Shown here: positions 26,426 through 34,859 of the stretch, piece after piece
Numbering within the stretch: the first letter of the stretch is position 1
Layout of the letters: each line of letters begins with the position of its first letter
DNA from: Nostoc sp. KVJ3
GTDB lineage: Bacteria > Cyanobacteriota > Cyanobacteriia > Cyanobacteriales > Nostocaceae
DNA length: 64,000 bases
NCBI RefSeq assembly: GCF_026127265.1
Contig: NZ_WWFG01000005.1
Span: 186,001 to 250,000 of the forward strand
Reading direction: 5' to 3'
Notes under the pieces: model-generated
The model's database searches: none
What the model was told of the DNA's origin: nothing
What the model saw: the letters and a program-made list of their open reading frames with translations, nothing else
Program-made: the position numbers and the translations under genes

Positions 26426-28204
26426 TCACCAGCTATTTGATGTTTTAATATCTATAATAACTGGAATAGGGCTGAGAAACTTTTGGGCAGCAGCAACCAT
26501 ACAATTGTGTAATATATGGCTAACTTGGTCAACTTCAGTCTCTGGACATTCCAGTACAATTTCATCATGCCTTACACAAATGAGTTTTGTTCTGAATTTA
26601 GCTAAGGTCGTTGAAAGTTTTACCATAGCTAATTTGTTGATGTCGGCATTTAAACCTTGTACTGGATGATTAAATAGCTCTGATAGTCGGGGCTTGTTTA
26701 CCCATCTCCGTCGTCTATTTGCTAGTGTACGACTTTCCTTAATGCCTTGGATGTATTTACGTTTGATGTTTTCATGCCACTTAGCTATTCCAGGATAAGC
26801 TTCAAAGAATCGTTTAGAGAAAGCTTTTGCTTGTTCTAATGTCATTGCCACCCCATATTTTACTTGGGCGTAAATTTGGAGTTTGGCAGCGCCCATACCG
26901 AAAATCAATCCAAAGTTTATTGCTTTTGCTAGTCTGCGGTCTTCCTCAGTCACTTCATTGATATGTTTTCCAGTTACTAGAGATGCTGTTAATCGATGTA
27001 AGTCAGCCCCCTGGCGATAGACTTGGCACATCTTTGTATCACCACTAAGCCGAGCCATAATTCGTAGTTCTATTTGGGAGTAATCGGCTTTGATAATTTT
27101 ATAGCCGGGGGCAGCAATGAAGCAGCTACGAGCGGCTTCATCACGGGGAATATTTTGTAGAGGTGGTTTGCGGCAAGAAAATCTACCGGATTTTGCCCCT
27201 AATTGATAATAGTTGGGATGAATTCTCCCAGTTTTGGGGTGGATATGCTGGGGTAGTTTCTCGGTAAAAGTGCCGATAATTTTAGATAGACGGCGGTAAT
27301 CTAGCAATGCTTGAATTATGGGATACTGTGCAGCTAAAGAAACTAATTTACTTTGATTAGTTGAGTTGATTTTAATACCAATAGCTTGTAGAGCAGCCAA
27401 AACTTGCTGAGGTGAATTCGGGTTTACTGCATCTGTCAGTTCTGGCAGCAATGACATCTGAGAGCTAGCAATACGGAGTTGCTTGAGTTGGCTTAAAGCA
27501 TCTGTTTTTTCAGCTTCTAGTTTTGCACCCAGTATCTGCCATCGAGACAAGTCAAATAGCATCCCGTTAAGTTCCATTTGAGCTACAACAGGCATACACT
27601 GAAATTCCAGTTGGGCAATTTTGAGTAACTTTGCCTGCTTTAACTTCTTGAGGAGAATTGGGTAAAGGTCAAGTAATATGGCAGCATCTACGGCAGCATA
27701 GTGCAATTGAACCTTGGTAAGAGGTTTACACCAATCGCTGATTTGTTGAGTTTTATCTAGTTGAAGGTGTAGTAGCTTTTTAACTATATTTTGTAAGGAT
27801 GAGCTTGTTTTTAATCCTGCGGTTATAACTTTATAAGCAAGTTGGGTATCAAAGAATTTACCGGAGGGTTGAAGTCCTGCGAGTGTGAGAAATTGCCAGT
27901 CGAACTTGGCATTATGAGCAATTTTGAGAGCAGAGTTACTAAGGAGTTGTTTTAAAAGTGAGCGTTCGCTTTTGGGAATAGCTGGTAAATCAATTAGTAC
28001 TACCGGATGGTTTGGTGCAGCTATTTGAATCAGTCTAATAGAATCAGTTAGAGGGTCAAGTCCTGTTGTTTCACAATCTATGGCTAAAATTTCTGCCTGA
28101 AACAGAGCTTGGAGAGCAGAATTAAGAGTTGAAACATTGGAAGCAAGAGTATATTCTGGAGTAGAAATACTGGAATTATTTGTATTTATTAAGCCTGTAT
28201 TCAT
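26426..28204 (-). CDS. PolA-type bifunctional 3'-5' exonuclease/DNA polymerase
   Basis: The protein is 592 aa. The N-terminal DEDD exonuclease begins with ILAIDCETTGLD (about residues 40-51) and continues with AHNAKFDWQFL and a Tyr-x3-Asp-like YAAVDAA. The family A polymerase part has motif A DYSQIELRIMA near 370, the O-helix with RRLAKAINFGLIFG, and motif C VRHDEIVLE near 540. There is no 5' nuclease domain. It could do gap filling or repair synthesis for the replicon. Plasmid-borne copies of this short form are common in Nostocales. Confidence 0.9.
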   Translation of the reverse strand: MNTGLINTNNSSISTPEYTLASNVSTLNSALQALFQAEILAIDCETTGLDPLTDSIRLIQIAAPNHPVVLIDLPAIPKSERSLLKQLLSNSALKIAHNAKFDWQFLTLAGLQPSGKFFDTQLAYKVITAGLKTSSSLQNIVKKLLHLQLDKTQQISDWCKPLTKVQLHYAAVDAAILLDLYPILLKKLKQAKLLKIAQLEFQCMPVVAQMELNGMLFDLSRWQILGAKLEAEKTDALSQLKQLRIASSQMSLLPELTDAVNPNSPQQVLAALQAIGIKINSTNQSKLVSLAAQYPIIQALLDYRRLSKIIGTFTEKLPQHIHPKTGRIHPNYYQLGAKSGRFSCRKPPLQNIPRDEAARSCFIAAPGYKIIKADYSQIELRIMARLSGDTKMCQVYRQGADLHRLTASLVTGKHINEVTEEDRRLAKAINFGLIFGMGAAKLQIYAQVKYGVAMTLEQAKAFSKRFFEAYPGIAKWHENIKRKYIQGIKESRTLANRRRRWVNKPRLSELFNHPVQGLNADINKLAMVKLSTTLAKFRTKLICVRHDEIVLECPETEVDQVSHILHNCMVAAAQKFLSPIPVIIDIKTSNSW

Positions 28205-28296
28205 AATAAATTAAATTTGAATTTCTCACCTAGAAGCGATAGCTTGTATATCTAGCAACTTCAAATTAGTTTTATAGAAAGATTTGAAACCCTATT

Positions 28297-28330
28297 AAAG
28301 AGAGGTAATACTATCGATATTCCTCTCTTT
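28297..28330. terminator. Hairpin between minus-strand genes
   Basis: AAAGAGAGG and CCTCTCTTT form a 9-bp stem around a 16-nt loop just beyond the 3' end of the gene at 28337-28891. The T-run is short, so termination is plausible but unproven. Confidence 0.45.
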
Positions 28331-28336
28331 ATATGA

Positions 28337-28891
28337 TTAACTGACTTTACGTTTACCTGTTTTTGCAATGTTATAATGCTGAATATTCTCTGGAACAGAT
28401 GTAAAAGCAGTAGGAGCCAATTCTCTAATAATGGGTGTGACAATTTCTGGTGCCAGTTCTAAACGATGCTTAATCTGTGCTTGCAACCAGGCTAAAGGAA
28501 CACTTTTACTGTTGACTTTTTGTTTAATAATTAAGTCAGGATTGGATGTTGAAGCTTTTTTTATGGCAGTAGCAATTTTTCTGGCTGTCCGTAAATCAAT
28601 TTTGTCTACATCAATGCTAATAAAGTTGTCTGGTTGAGGTTCTGATTTTGATGTAATACGGTTAGTTGATTGATTTTGATTTTCCAACTTGAGAGGTTTA
28701 TTAAGATTAATAGATTCTAGGTGTGATTGTTCATCTGTTGTGTTGTTAGTATGGTATTCGATGTTGAGTGTAAATTTCTGCCACAGATGGACTATTCCCA
28801 CAACGAAATCAACGACCATCACAATGGCATATATGGCTGTAATTCCAATGATGAGATGATTTAAAACTTCTTGAGTTTCTTGAGTATTCAT
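28337..28891 (-). CDS. Hypothetical protein with one membrane helix
   Basis: This 184-aa protein has an N-terminal hydrophobic segment, LIIGITAIYAIVMVVDFVVG (about residues 12-31), which predicts a membrane anchor. A Ser/Asn-rich linker and a basic C-terminal half with KIDLRTARKIATAIKK follow. No family is recognised. It lies with its neighbour at 28999 upstream of the PolA-type gene, all leftward. Confidence 0.5.
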   Translation of the reverse strand: MNTQETQEVLNHLIIGITAIYAIVMVVDFVVGIVHLWQKFTLNIEYHTNNTTDEQSHLESINLNKPLKLENQNQSTNRITSKSEPQPDNFISIDVDKIDLRTARKIATAIKKASTSNPDLIIKQKVNSKSVPLAWLQAQIKHRLELAPEIVTPIIRELAPTAFTSVPENIQHYNIAKTGKRKVS

Positions 28892-28998
28892 GATGACTAA
28901 CTTGGAAATTTATGTTCATAATTAAAGAAGCGATCGCTTCCATTTAACAGAAAAATCCTCAGATGAAAATTTTAATCGACTGAGGATTTATGGAAAAT

Positions 28999-29697
28999 TT
29001 AGAACAAGCTAATTTGCACAGTTGAATTTGATGAAGGTTTAGGAGTTGGAGTGCTTTGGGTCGAGTCTAAGTTAGGCTTGGCATTAACATTACGCTTACC
29101 CCATCCCTCTTGTGCTGCGTGTTTAACTACGCTGCGTCGAATTGACCTGCTAAGATAGTTGAATTCATTTTTTACCTGATTAAAATGAATGATGCGATTA
29201 TTGCTCGCATTGTTCGTAGCACCATCACCTAGAAATTCATAAAAACTCTTGCAACCCTTTGGTAATTTATCGTATTTGGTTAAAACTTCATTACCTGCCC
29301 AAAGATAAAGGTCAGCGTAGTCTCTATGCAGAGGTGCTTCGTAAGTTGCTGGCATCATGTAGGTAAGAACTTCTGTGGCTGTGCTGGAAACACCAACCTG
29401 ATCCTGTTCGTATTCAGTGAAGATAAGTTTCAATCGCTCCTGAATACAAGCAAACTTCAGCCATTGGGGAATCGTATCACTCCAAGGACTGCGATGAATT
29501 ACCAATGGCCCTGCAAGGTAGCGAACATGGTGTAGGGAAAATTCAGCTATTTCCAAAAGACTTGCTAATAATTCTTTTGGTGTATTTAAACTTGCCAAAA
29601 TTTGCAGCATTTTTCGGGTGTTGTCTGGCAGTTTGGTACTATTACCATCACTGATTTCTGCCATTATTTCTGGTGAAATTAAATTCATTTGCTCCAT
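28999..29697 (-). CDS. Hypothetical protein with clamp-binding-like C-terminus
   Basis: This 232-aa, largely helical protein is of unknown family. The last 30 residues are a Ser/Thr/Pro-rich flexible tail ending VQISLF, which fits the beta-clamp binding consensus (Q-x-S/D-L-F). A replication- or repair-related role is inferred from that tail and from its closeness to the PolA-type gene. Confidence 0.55.
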   Translation of the reverse strand: MEQMNLISPEIMAEISDGNSTKLPDNTRKMLQILASLNTPKELLASLLEIAEFSLHHVRYLAGPLVIHRSPWSDTIPQWLKFACIQERLKLIFTEYEQDQVGVSSTATEVLTYMMPATYEAPLHRDYADLYLWAGNEVLTKYDKLPKGCKSFYEFLGDGATNNASNNRIIHFNQVKNEFNYLSRSIRRSVVKHAAQEGWGKRNVNAKPNLDSTQSTPTPKPSSNSTVQISLF

Positions 29698-29821
29698 TTG
29701 TCATCTCGATATGAGCGCATCACCAAAAATAGCCAATCGGCTAAAAAATTAATGTCCAATAGGTGAAGGCTGATATTAGATAATTCTTTTTATGCTGGCA
29801 TTGATACAGGTTTTTTAGGTA

Positions 29822-30136
29822 ATGCCAATGAATAACGAACCCACAATTAACCAAAATCTTGATACTGACGACAGTAGTAATTATCAGTCTGGCAGTGGCT
29901 ATCAATCTTTATGTTACGGTGTTGAGCAATTAAGTTCTGGAGATAGTAGTAATCCCTTGCAAACAGACCAATTTAGGGATGGTTATCAAGAGAATATTTT
30001 TGAAATCAATCTTGGGGATACACCTTACACTGAATCGGCTGCTAATCCCAATCCTCAATTACCAGGATATGGCTCTGGCTCCGGTTACAAGTCTAAGAAA
30101 AGTCAACAGTCAGCATCGCCAGAGCTAGAGTTATAA
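29822..30136 (+). CDS. Small Ser/Gly/Asn-rich hypothetical protein
   Basis: This 104-aa protein contains repeats of the type Y-Q-S-G-S-G-Y and is probably disordered. It has no signal peptide. A second ATG lies two codons downstream of 29822. It starts the rightward block that includes the conjugation-like genes, and a long hairpin separates it from the next gene. Confidence 0.5.
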   Translation: MPMNNEPTINQNLDTDDSSNYQSGSGYQSLCYGVEQLSSGDSSNPLQTDQFRDGYQENIFEINLGDTPYTESAANPNPQLPGYGSGSGYKSKKSQQSASPELEL

Positions 30137-30153
30137 GTCATCTTTCTACTGAT

Positions 30154-30223
30154 AACTATACCCCACAAGTAACAAATGAATGGTTTACATTAAATAAATT
30201 ACTTTGCTTATTGGGGTATAGTT
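30154..30223. promoter_or_regulatory. Long intergenic hairpin
   Basis: AACTATACCCCA (30154-30165) pairs exactly with TGGGGTATAGTT (30212-30223). Inside, CAAGTAA and TTGCTTA partly extend the stem. It lies between two rightward genes and ends 24 bp before the next start. It may be an attenuator or RNA-processing structure. Confidence 0.45.
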
Positions 30224-30247
30224 GCTGTCATTTTTAAACCTAAAATT

Positions 30248-32215
30248 ATGAAGATACCAAAAGCATGGATATCTCTTCTGGTTGTCATTGCTTGTATTAT
30301 TTATAGTATCGCCGCACAAGCTACAATCAACACAATTGGTGATGGCAATTTACCGACTCGAATTGTAGAAGTTGCAAATCCTCAGTCTCGACTACCTGCT
30401 ACTAAAGTTTTGCTGCCAGACTGGAGCCGCATTTCTCTGGGCCAGCTACCAGGTATCAGTCAATCCGGTGCAATTGATGGCAGTCCCTACAGCCAGACAC
30501 TGGGTTATGACCTGAGTCGCACTTGGAATGTGGGTATGACTCCTGACCAATATTTGAAGTTAGGAGATATCAGTGAAGCATTACAGGCAGAGGAGTTTTC
30601 TTTGCAGGCGATCCAGGCGATCGCTCTCCGCACACAACCAGAGGCGAACACAGACATTAACAGTATAGATTTAAACAAAATTGCCTTGAGTGAATTTCCT
30701 CTGATTGGGGAGCAGACATTGAGCCATCTAGCTCAGGTTGTTCCAGAATTAGCTAAGACACAAGTAAACAATATTACACCTGTTGCAACCTTACTAAAAT
30801 CTCACTTAATTACTGCATCTAATTTAACACTAGCTCAGGTACTAACACAGTATGAAGTTGGGCAAATGAAGCTGGGACAAATCGACTTGTCAGAGTTTTC
30901 TATTTCTTCAATTCCTAACTTAGATGCAGTACAGCTACAACAATTTACAGGTTGGATGAATAGCAATGTTTCGGATATTCCTGGTTTGGGACAAGTACCT
31001 TTAGGATCAATGCCTAATCCCATCACTGAAATTGGTAGCTTGGTAATGCGGATTGATGTAGTTTATGGCCCAACAGAAAACCGCCGTAACAATACGATTT
31101 CTGGTTCAGACGTGCAAGGGTTTTCTGTGCCTTGTACTGAAAAAGACTGCGCCTATTTAGAATTGGACGATTTGGAGAATACAGGTCGTAGCGATCGCGG
31201 TAAGTTGGAAGGAAAGCAGTGGATTTCCGGTAAATACCAAGAAGTTGAGGGCGGACAGGGTATCCTGAAAGCGGTGAATAACGGTCGGGAACCAACAGGA
31301 CGGCTACCGTTTGGTAAAGCTTTTAAGGTGGTGGTAATGGAGCCGGATGAAACCACTGATACGGTAGATACGGCTTTGTTCTTTCGGTTCTGTGCTTGGC
31401 GAATGGGTTGTACACCTTACTTTATCGGGCCTGTTCCTTTTTTCAGCTACAAGGTCAACTCCCTGATGTTTGTAGGTAATTTGAACGAACAAAGGACAAA
31501 TACTGCGTCTCTACCAACTGGAGCTACAAGAGAGCCTAAAGCTAGCACTACCAACCGTACTGGAGTAATAGAGAAGATTAATCCATGCACCTTTAGTAGT
31601 GCTAGTCAGTCGATAACAGGTCAATCATTCTCCGGTATTGATTTGCGATCGCTGGGAAATGCGATCGCGGAAATTGAGAGCGCTGGTAGCGGGGATTACA
31701 AAGCCATTGGCATACATACCTGTGCAGATGGGGGTTTGAATTGTGGTCGCGCTCTCGGTCGCTACCAGTTCATGAGTTATAACCCTTATGCAGTACAGTT
31801 AATTGCTGCCAAGCCTGGAGGTCAAAAGTTCTTGAGTCAAGTAGAGCAAGGGCATCAACCAACAGAGGCTGAACTATTTGAGTTTTTTCCTCCAGCCGAC
31901 CAAGATAGGGCATTTATGGCTGATATGGCTAACAAAATTCAAGTGACACAAGAGCAAATCGATCCGGCTACAGGACAGCCATTTACGGGCGAACGCCTAA
32001 TTGAACGAGTGGCTCAAAAGCATTTTGGTGGTGATTATAGCAAAGTTGATGGAAATGGCTCAGATGCCCTTGGTCGTCTCAGTCTCAAAGATTACGGCAA
32101 AACCGCTTTAGCTAGTTATCGCAACAGTAATAGCGATAATGGAACGCTGACCTGTTCTCCAAATGTAAATTATAGCTACATCAGCACTGCTAAAAATACT
32201 GAAAATGGGAGGTAG
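30248..32215 (+). CDS. Secreted protein with C-terminal lysozyme-like domain
   Basis: The protein is 655 aa. Residues 1-25 are a signal peptide or anchor (ISLLVVIACIIYSIAAQA). The middle carries repeated LGQIDLSEF-like short motifs (LGQLPG, LGDIS, LSEFPL, LGSMP) that look like a repeating structural module. Residues about 465-640 resemble a phage-type/VirB1-like muramidase: AIAEIESAGSGDYKAIG holds the likely catalytic Glu near 475, followed by GRALGRYQFM. It probably opens peptidoglycan for a conjugation machine. The following gene starts 3 bp after its stop. Confidence 0.65.
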   Translation: MKIPKAWISLLVVIACIIYSIAAQATINTIGDGNLPTRIVEVANPQSRLPATKVLLPDWSRISLGQLPGISQSGAIDGSPYSQTLGYDLSRTWNVGMTPDQYLKLGDISEALQAEEFSLQAIQAIALRTQPEANTDINSIDLNKIALSEFPLIGEQTLSHLAQVVPELAKTQVNNITPVATLLKSHLITASNLTLAQVLTQYEVGQMKLGQIDLSEFSISSIPNLDAVQLQQFTGWMNSNVSDIPGLGQVPLGSMPNPITEIGSLVMRIDVVYGPTENRRNNTISGSDVQGFSVPCTEKDCAYLELDDLENTGRSDRGKLEGKQWISGKYQEVEGGQGILKAVNNGREPTGRLPFGKAFKVVVMEPDETTDTVDTALFFRFCAWRMGCTPYFIGPVPFFSYKVNSLMFVGNLNEQRTNTASLPTGATREPKASTTNRTGVIEKINPCTFSSASQSITGQSFSGIDLRSLGNAIAEIESAGSGDYKAIGIHTCADGGLNCGRALGRYQFMSYNPYAVQLIAAKPGGQKFLSQVEQGHQPTEAELFEFFPPADQDRAFMADMANKIQVTQEQIDPATGQPFTGERLIERVAQKHFGGDYSKVDGNGSDALGRLSLKDYGKTALASYRNSNSDNGTLTCSPNVNYSYISTAKNTENGR

Positions 32216-32218
32216 AGT

Positions 32219-32947
32219 ATGGCAGATTTATCTAAAACTTTTATTACTTCACCCCATGAGATAAAAGAAATATTTGATCCTGAGTTGCATTCAAAAATAG
32301 ACCTTGGGCAAACAGGGGAAGGAAAGGGAGTTTATTCTGACTCCGCCTCCCCTAGTCAGTCTCAACCACTGAAGACAACTGCATATCAATTACCAGCACC
32401 GACTATGAGGGTACGCTACTGGGTTCATTGGTTTCGCATTGGTTTGGGCATCTTTTTGTTGCTGTCGATTCTCATGAGCTTAGGGGGCTGTAGCTTAAAT
32501 GCGGCAACCGTTACTTGGAACAAAGCTGCTAATGTTGTGCCTGCTACAGTCGTTGAACAGGTGATTGTAGAAAATACAGAGTTAAATTCCAAAGTATCTG
32601 CTAAAAATATACTGGCTTGGAGTGTGGAAGGAAAAGACGGCAGGTTCGCAGTTTTCAACTTGAATACGCCTGATGTCTGTGGTGCTTTGGGATGTCTGCA
32701 TACTGGTTACTGGCTCAGAAAGGACAAACCAATTACTCAGGTATTCTTGAGTTACTTGAATTCCAATCTGCCACCAGATAAGCATTTGTTGTCAGTGGGA
32801 GAGAACCGAGGTCAGGCATTACCGTGCATTAAAGTACTGCAAACCGAGCAAGAGCAGCTACGCCAATTGAATTTTTGTTTCAATGGCACTGGCTATCAAC
32901 TTGCTGATAGTCAGCTTTTCACTACTGGTAAAAATTCCCAAAGTTGA
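32219..32947 (+). CDS. Membrane-anchored hypothetical protein, conjugation-block
   Basis: This 242-aa protein has a cytoplasmic-like N-terminus of about 72 residues, then the hydrophobic segment IGLGIFLLLSILMSLGGC (about 77-94) and a periplasmic domain. The cysteine after LGG resembles a lipobox but lies too far inside for ordinary lipoprotein export. GGGAGG 10 bp upstream of the ATG is a good ribosome-binding site. It is coupled to the lysozyme-like gene and is followed by a strong terminator, so these two end an operon. Confidence 0.55.
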   Translation: MADLSKTFITSPHEIKEIFDPELHSKIDLGQTGEGKGVYSDSASPSQSQPLKTTAYQLPAPTMRVRYWVHWFRIGLGIFLLLSILMSLGGCSLNAATVTWNKAANVVPATVVEQVIVENTELNSKVSAKNILAWSVEGKDGRFAVFNLNTPDVCGALGCLHTGYWLRKDKPITQVFLSYLNSNLPPDKHLLSVGENRGQALPCIKVLQTEQEQLRQLNFCFNGTGYQLADSQLFTTGKNSQS

Positions 32948-32960
32948 TAACTCGAAATCT

Positions 32961-33009
32961 AGAAGAAAACTCTGCCATAGTCATCTTAGCTACGGCAGAG
33001 TTTTCTTCT
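32961..33009 (+). terminator. Strong rho-independent-type terminator
   Basis: AGAAGAAAACTCTGCC and its exact complement form a 16-bp stem with a 17-nt loop, 14 bp after the stop codon of the 242-aa gene. The A- and T-rich arms suit a terminator acting in both directions. Confidence 0.75.
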
Positions 33010-33059
33010 AAAACCTCTAGGAAATTCCCATTAAATCGGTATCTAGGTCAATTGTGGAT

Positions 33060-33182
33060 GAAGAGTGCTGAGTGCTGAGTTAAAAGGCCGCCCACAAGTG
33101 GATGCCGTGCGGGGCATATACCAAGTACATAAGTACTGAGTGACTTTTAATCTACTCAGAACTCATGACTCAGCACTGAGTA
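33060..33182. repeat. Dispersed repeat, copy A
   Basis: The block starts GAAGAGTGCTGAGTGCTGAG and ends near CAGCACTGAG. It is internally symmetrical and has an inverted, diverged relative at 56103-56263, sharing GTGCTGAG, GCCGCCCAC and the segment TACCAAG[CT]ACATAAGT. It is non-coding. Confidence 0.55.
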
Positions 33183-33222
33183 GTAGGTAGTTTACCAGCA
33201 CAGACGCTATAGTTGCATTGGA

Positions 33223-34317
33223 CTATTCCTCATCATCTAGTTCATCGTCTTCCTCCTCAAAATCATCATCGTCTAACTCAGCTTCCAAATCGTCGGTTTC
33301 ATCGAGGAAGTCGTCATCGTCAATAAGTTGAATTTTGCGAGGTGGCTTGGTCGCTGGTTTGGATTTACGAACGCTTTGAGTTTTGTTCCTATTTTTATTT
33401 GGTGGCAATACTTCCACGTCTACAGATACCGATTCTCCTGGCAAAGCAGGTAGGGATTGAGGTTCATTAAAACCAGCGATCGCATCATGTTGTTGCCAAA
33501 TTAAGGCTTTAGCTGTGGGCTGACCCAAATAAAATTGAGACAGATTTTCAACGGTGGGTTTAGTATAATCTACAGTCTTACAACAGTCGTGTTTATTCTT
33601 ACCTTCGCCCTCTTTGACAGCTTTGAACTCGACTGACAGCACACCTAAGCTACGCCACCTATCGTTTTTGCCACTAAATGGCACTTGGAAATAGTCAGCA
33701 AAGGTTTTCTCCAAAGAACGGTAAAACTCCTCACGCACTGACTTAAAACTCCAGAGAGCTACATTCTTAAAGCGGACAACGACAGGAGTAGTATGCAGGG
33801 GTTGATTATCCTCATCCAGAAACACCAGTGCATGTTCTGAACACACATCCATTGTTTTCTTGTCAAGGTTATGTTTGTATTCATCATAAAGCCCAACAAA
33901 AGAACCACCTAAGTCTTCAACATCTGATTTATAACGGATATACTCTGGCACAAAAGCTAAAACTAGTAACCGTGCTTGAGTAATTAAAAGTCCAGTAACA
34001 TCTTCAGTTAGGGTGACAATAGTTAGGTCGTTCTCCTGTGGCATATCAAGCCAGCCAGCCTTTTCTAGCTGGTCTTCTGGAATTAGAAGTCCGGCGGGTT
34101 TGTCATTAACGACAATGCCGTAAGGCAGTAACGGTCGTCTAACTTGGTTATAACTGTCGCTGAGAAGTTCTGGATCAATATCGTCAATATCAAGGTCTGA
34201 CAATTGAGTGTTAGAAGCTTTCTTATTGGCTGCTTGAGTTTTGGTATTAGAAGCAGCAGTTTTGGCAGTAGATTGATTGGAGCGATTAGAGTTGTTTGAA
34301 ACCCTAGATTTAACCAT
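33223..34317 (-). CDS. DUF5895-like protein with acidic tail
   Basis: This 364-aa protein begins with a disordered Asn/Ser/Thr/Lys-rich part (residues 1-40). It has a folded middle (about 55-290: LLPYGIVVNDKPAGLLIP, YKHNLDKKTMDVCSEHALVF) and ends with a basic patch and then a strongly acidic tail (DDDDFEEEDDELDDEE). It resembles the DUF5895 proteins of cyanobacterial plasmids. Acidic tails of this type occur in single-strand DNA-binding and chaperone-like proteins; a nucleic-acid role is inferred. It stands alone, leftward, between the two conjugation blocks. Confidence 0.6.
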   Translation of the reverse strand: MVKSRVSNNSNRSNQSTAKTAASNTKTQAANKKASNTQLSDLDIDDIDPELLSDSYNQVRRPLLPYGIVVNDKPAGLLIPEDQLEKAGWLDMPQENDLTIVTLTEDVTGLLITQARLLVLAFVPEYIRYKSDVEDLGGSFVGLYDEYKHNLDKKTMDVCSEHALVFLDEDNQPLHTTPVVVRFKNVALWSFKSVREEFYRSLEKTFADYFQVPFSGKNDRWRSLGVLSVEFKAVKEGEGKNKHDCCKTVDYTKPTVENLSQFYLGQPTAKALIWQQHDAIAGFNEPQSLPALPGESVSVDVEVLPPNKNRNKTQSVRKSKPATKPPRKIQLIDDDDFLDETDDLEAELDDDDFEEEDDELDDEE

Positions 34318-34498
34318 TGGAGTACATAAATATGATTGTCCAACGCATGAGGCGTTAGCCTCAAAACTTATTTACCAATCGTTGTTTATGAGGCAATTAC
34401 TCTCCACCACAGATTTAAATTACGCCATCAAATAAAGTATCTTGAATGCTAATTTACAAACTAGCGAAAATATATATGAGGATGAAAGGAGGTTAATC

Positions 34499-34702
34499 AT
34501 GAAATTATCACCACTATATATACAGTGGGAGCAAGAGGCTCAAAAGCAAGGGCAACGTATGGTTGTAGAAAATTTACTAACAGTTCGATTTGGTACGCTA
34601 TATGAACAATTAGCCACAATTATTCAGCCTATTCTAGAGTTACCTTCACAAGAGTATGCTTCTTTACTGTTGCAGTTATCGAATCTCTCACGTGAGGATT
34701 GA
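34499..34702 (+). CDS. C-terminal DUF4351-like fragment
   Basis: This 68-aa protein (IQWEQEAQKQGQRMVVENLL, then RFG and a helical tail) matches the C-terminal region found at the end of Rpn/PD-(D/E)xK transposase-like proteins of cyanobacteria. The ATG at 34499 is preceded by AAGGAGG, an unusually good ribosome-binding site. The nuclease part is missing, so it is a truncated remnant or a stand-alone tail gene. Confidence 0.5.
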   Translation: MKLSPLYIQWEQEAQKQGQRMVVENLLTVRFGTLYEQLATIIQPILELPSQEYASLLLQLSNLSRED

Positions 34703-34859
34703 TTGGCGAAGTTTAGCAGCAATCATTCATAAAGATGTCCTGTATCTGAAACTCCTCTAGAAATAGAGTTTCTAACACCTCTAAAAAAATGTCCAAAAGG
34801 TCAATACCCTAGCTTTCACTTGGTAGCTAAAATTTCTGCTAAATGCATACTTCACTGCT

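Noticed and set aside
31023..31295. Minus-strand frames inside the secreted lysozyme-like gene
   Set aside because: They are shadows of a gene with clear signal peptide and domain content.
32455..32520. Lipoprotein signal in the 242-aa protein
   Set aside because: The LGGC motif is over 90 residues from the start; a membrane anchor is more likely unless the start is wrong.
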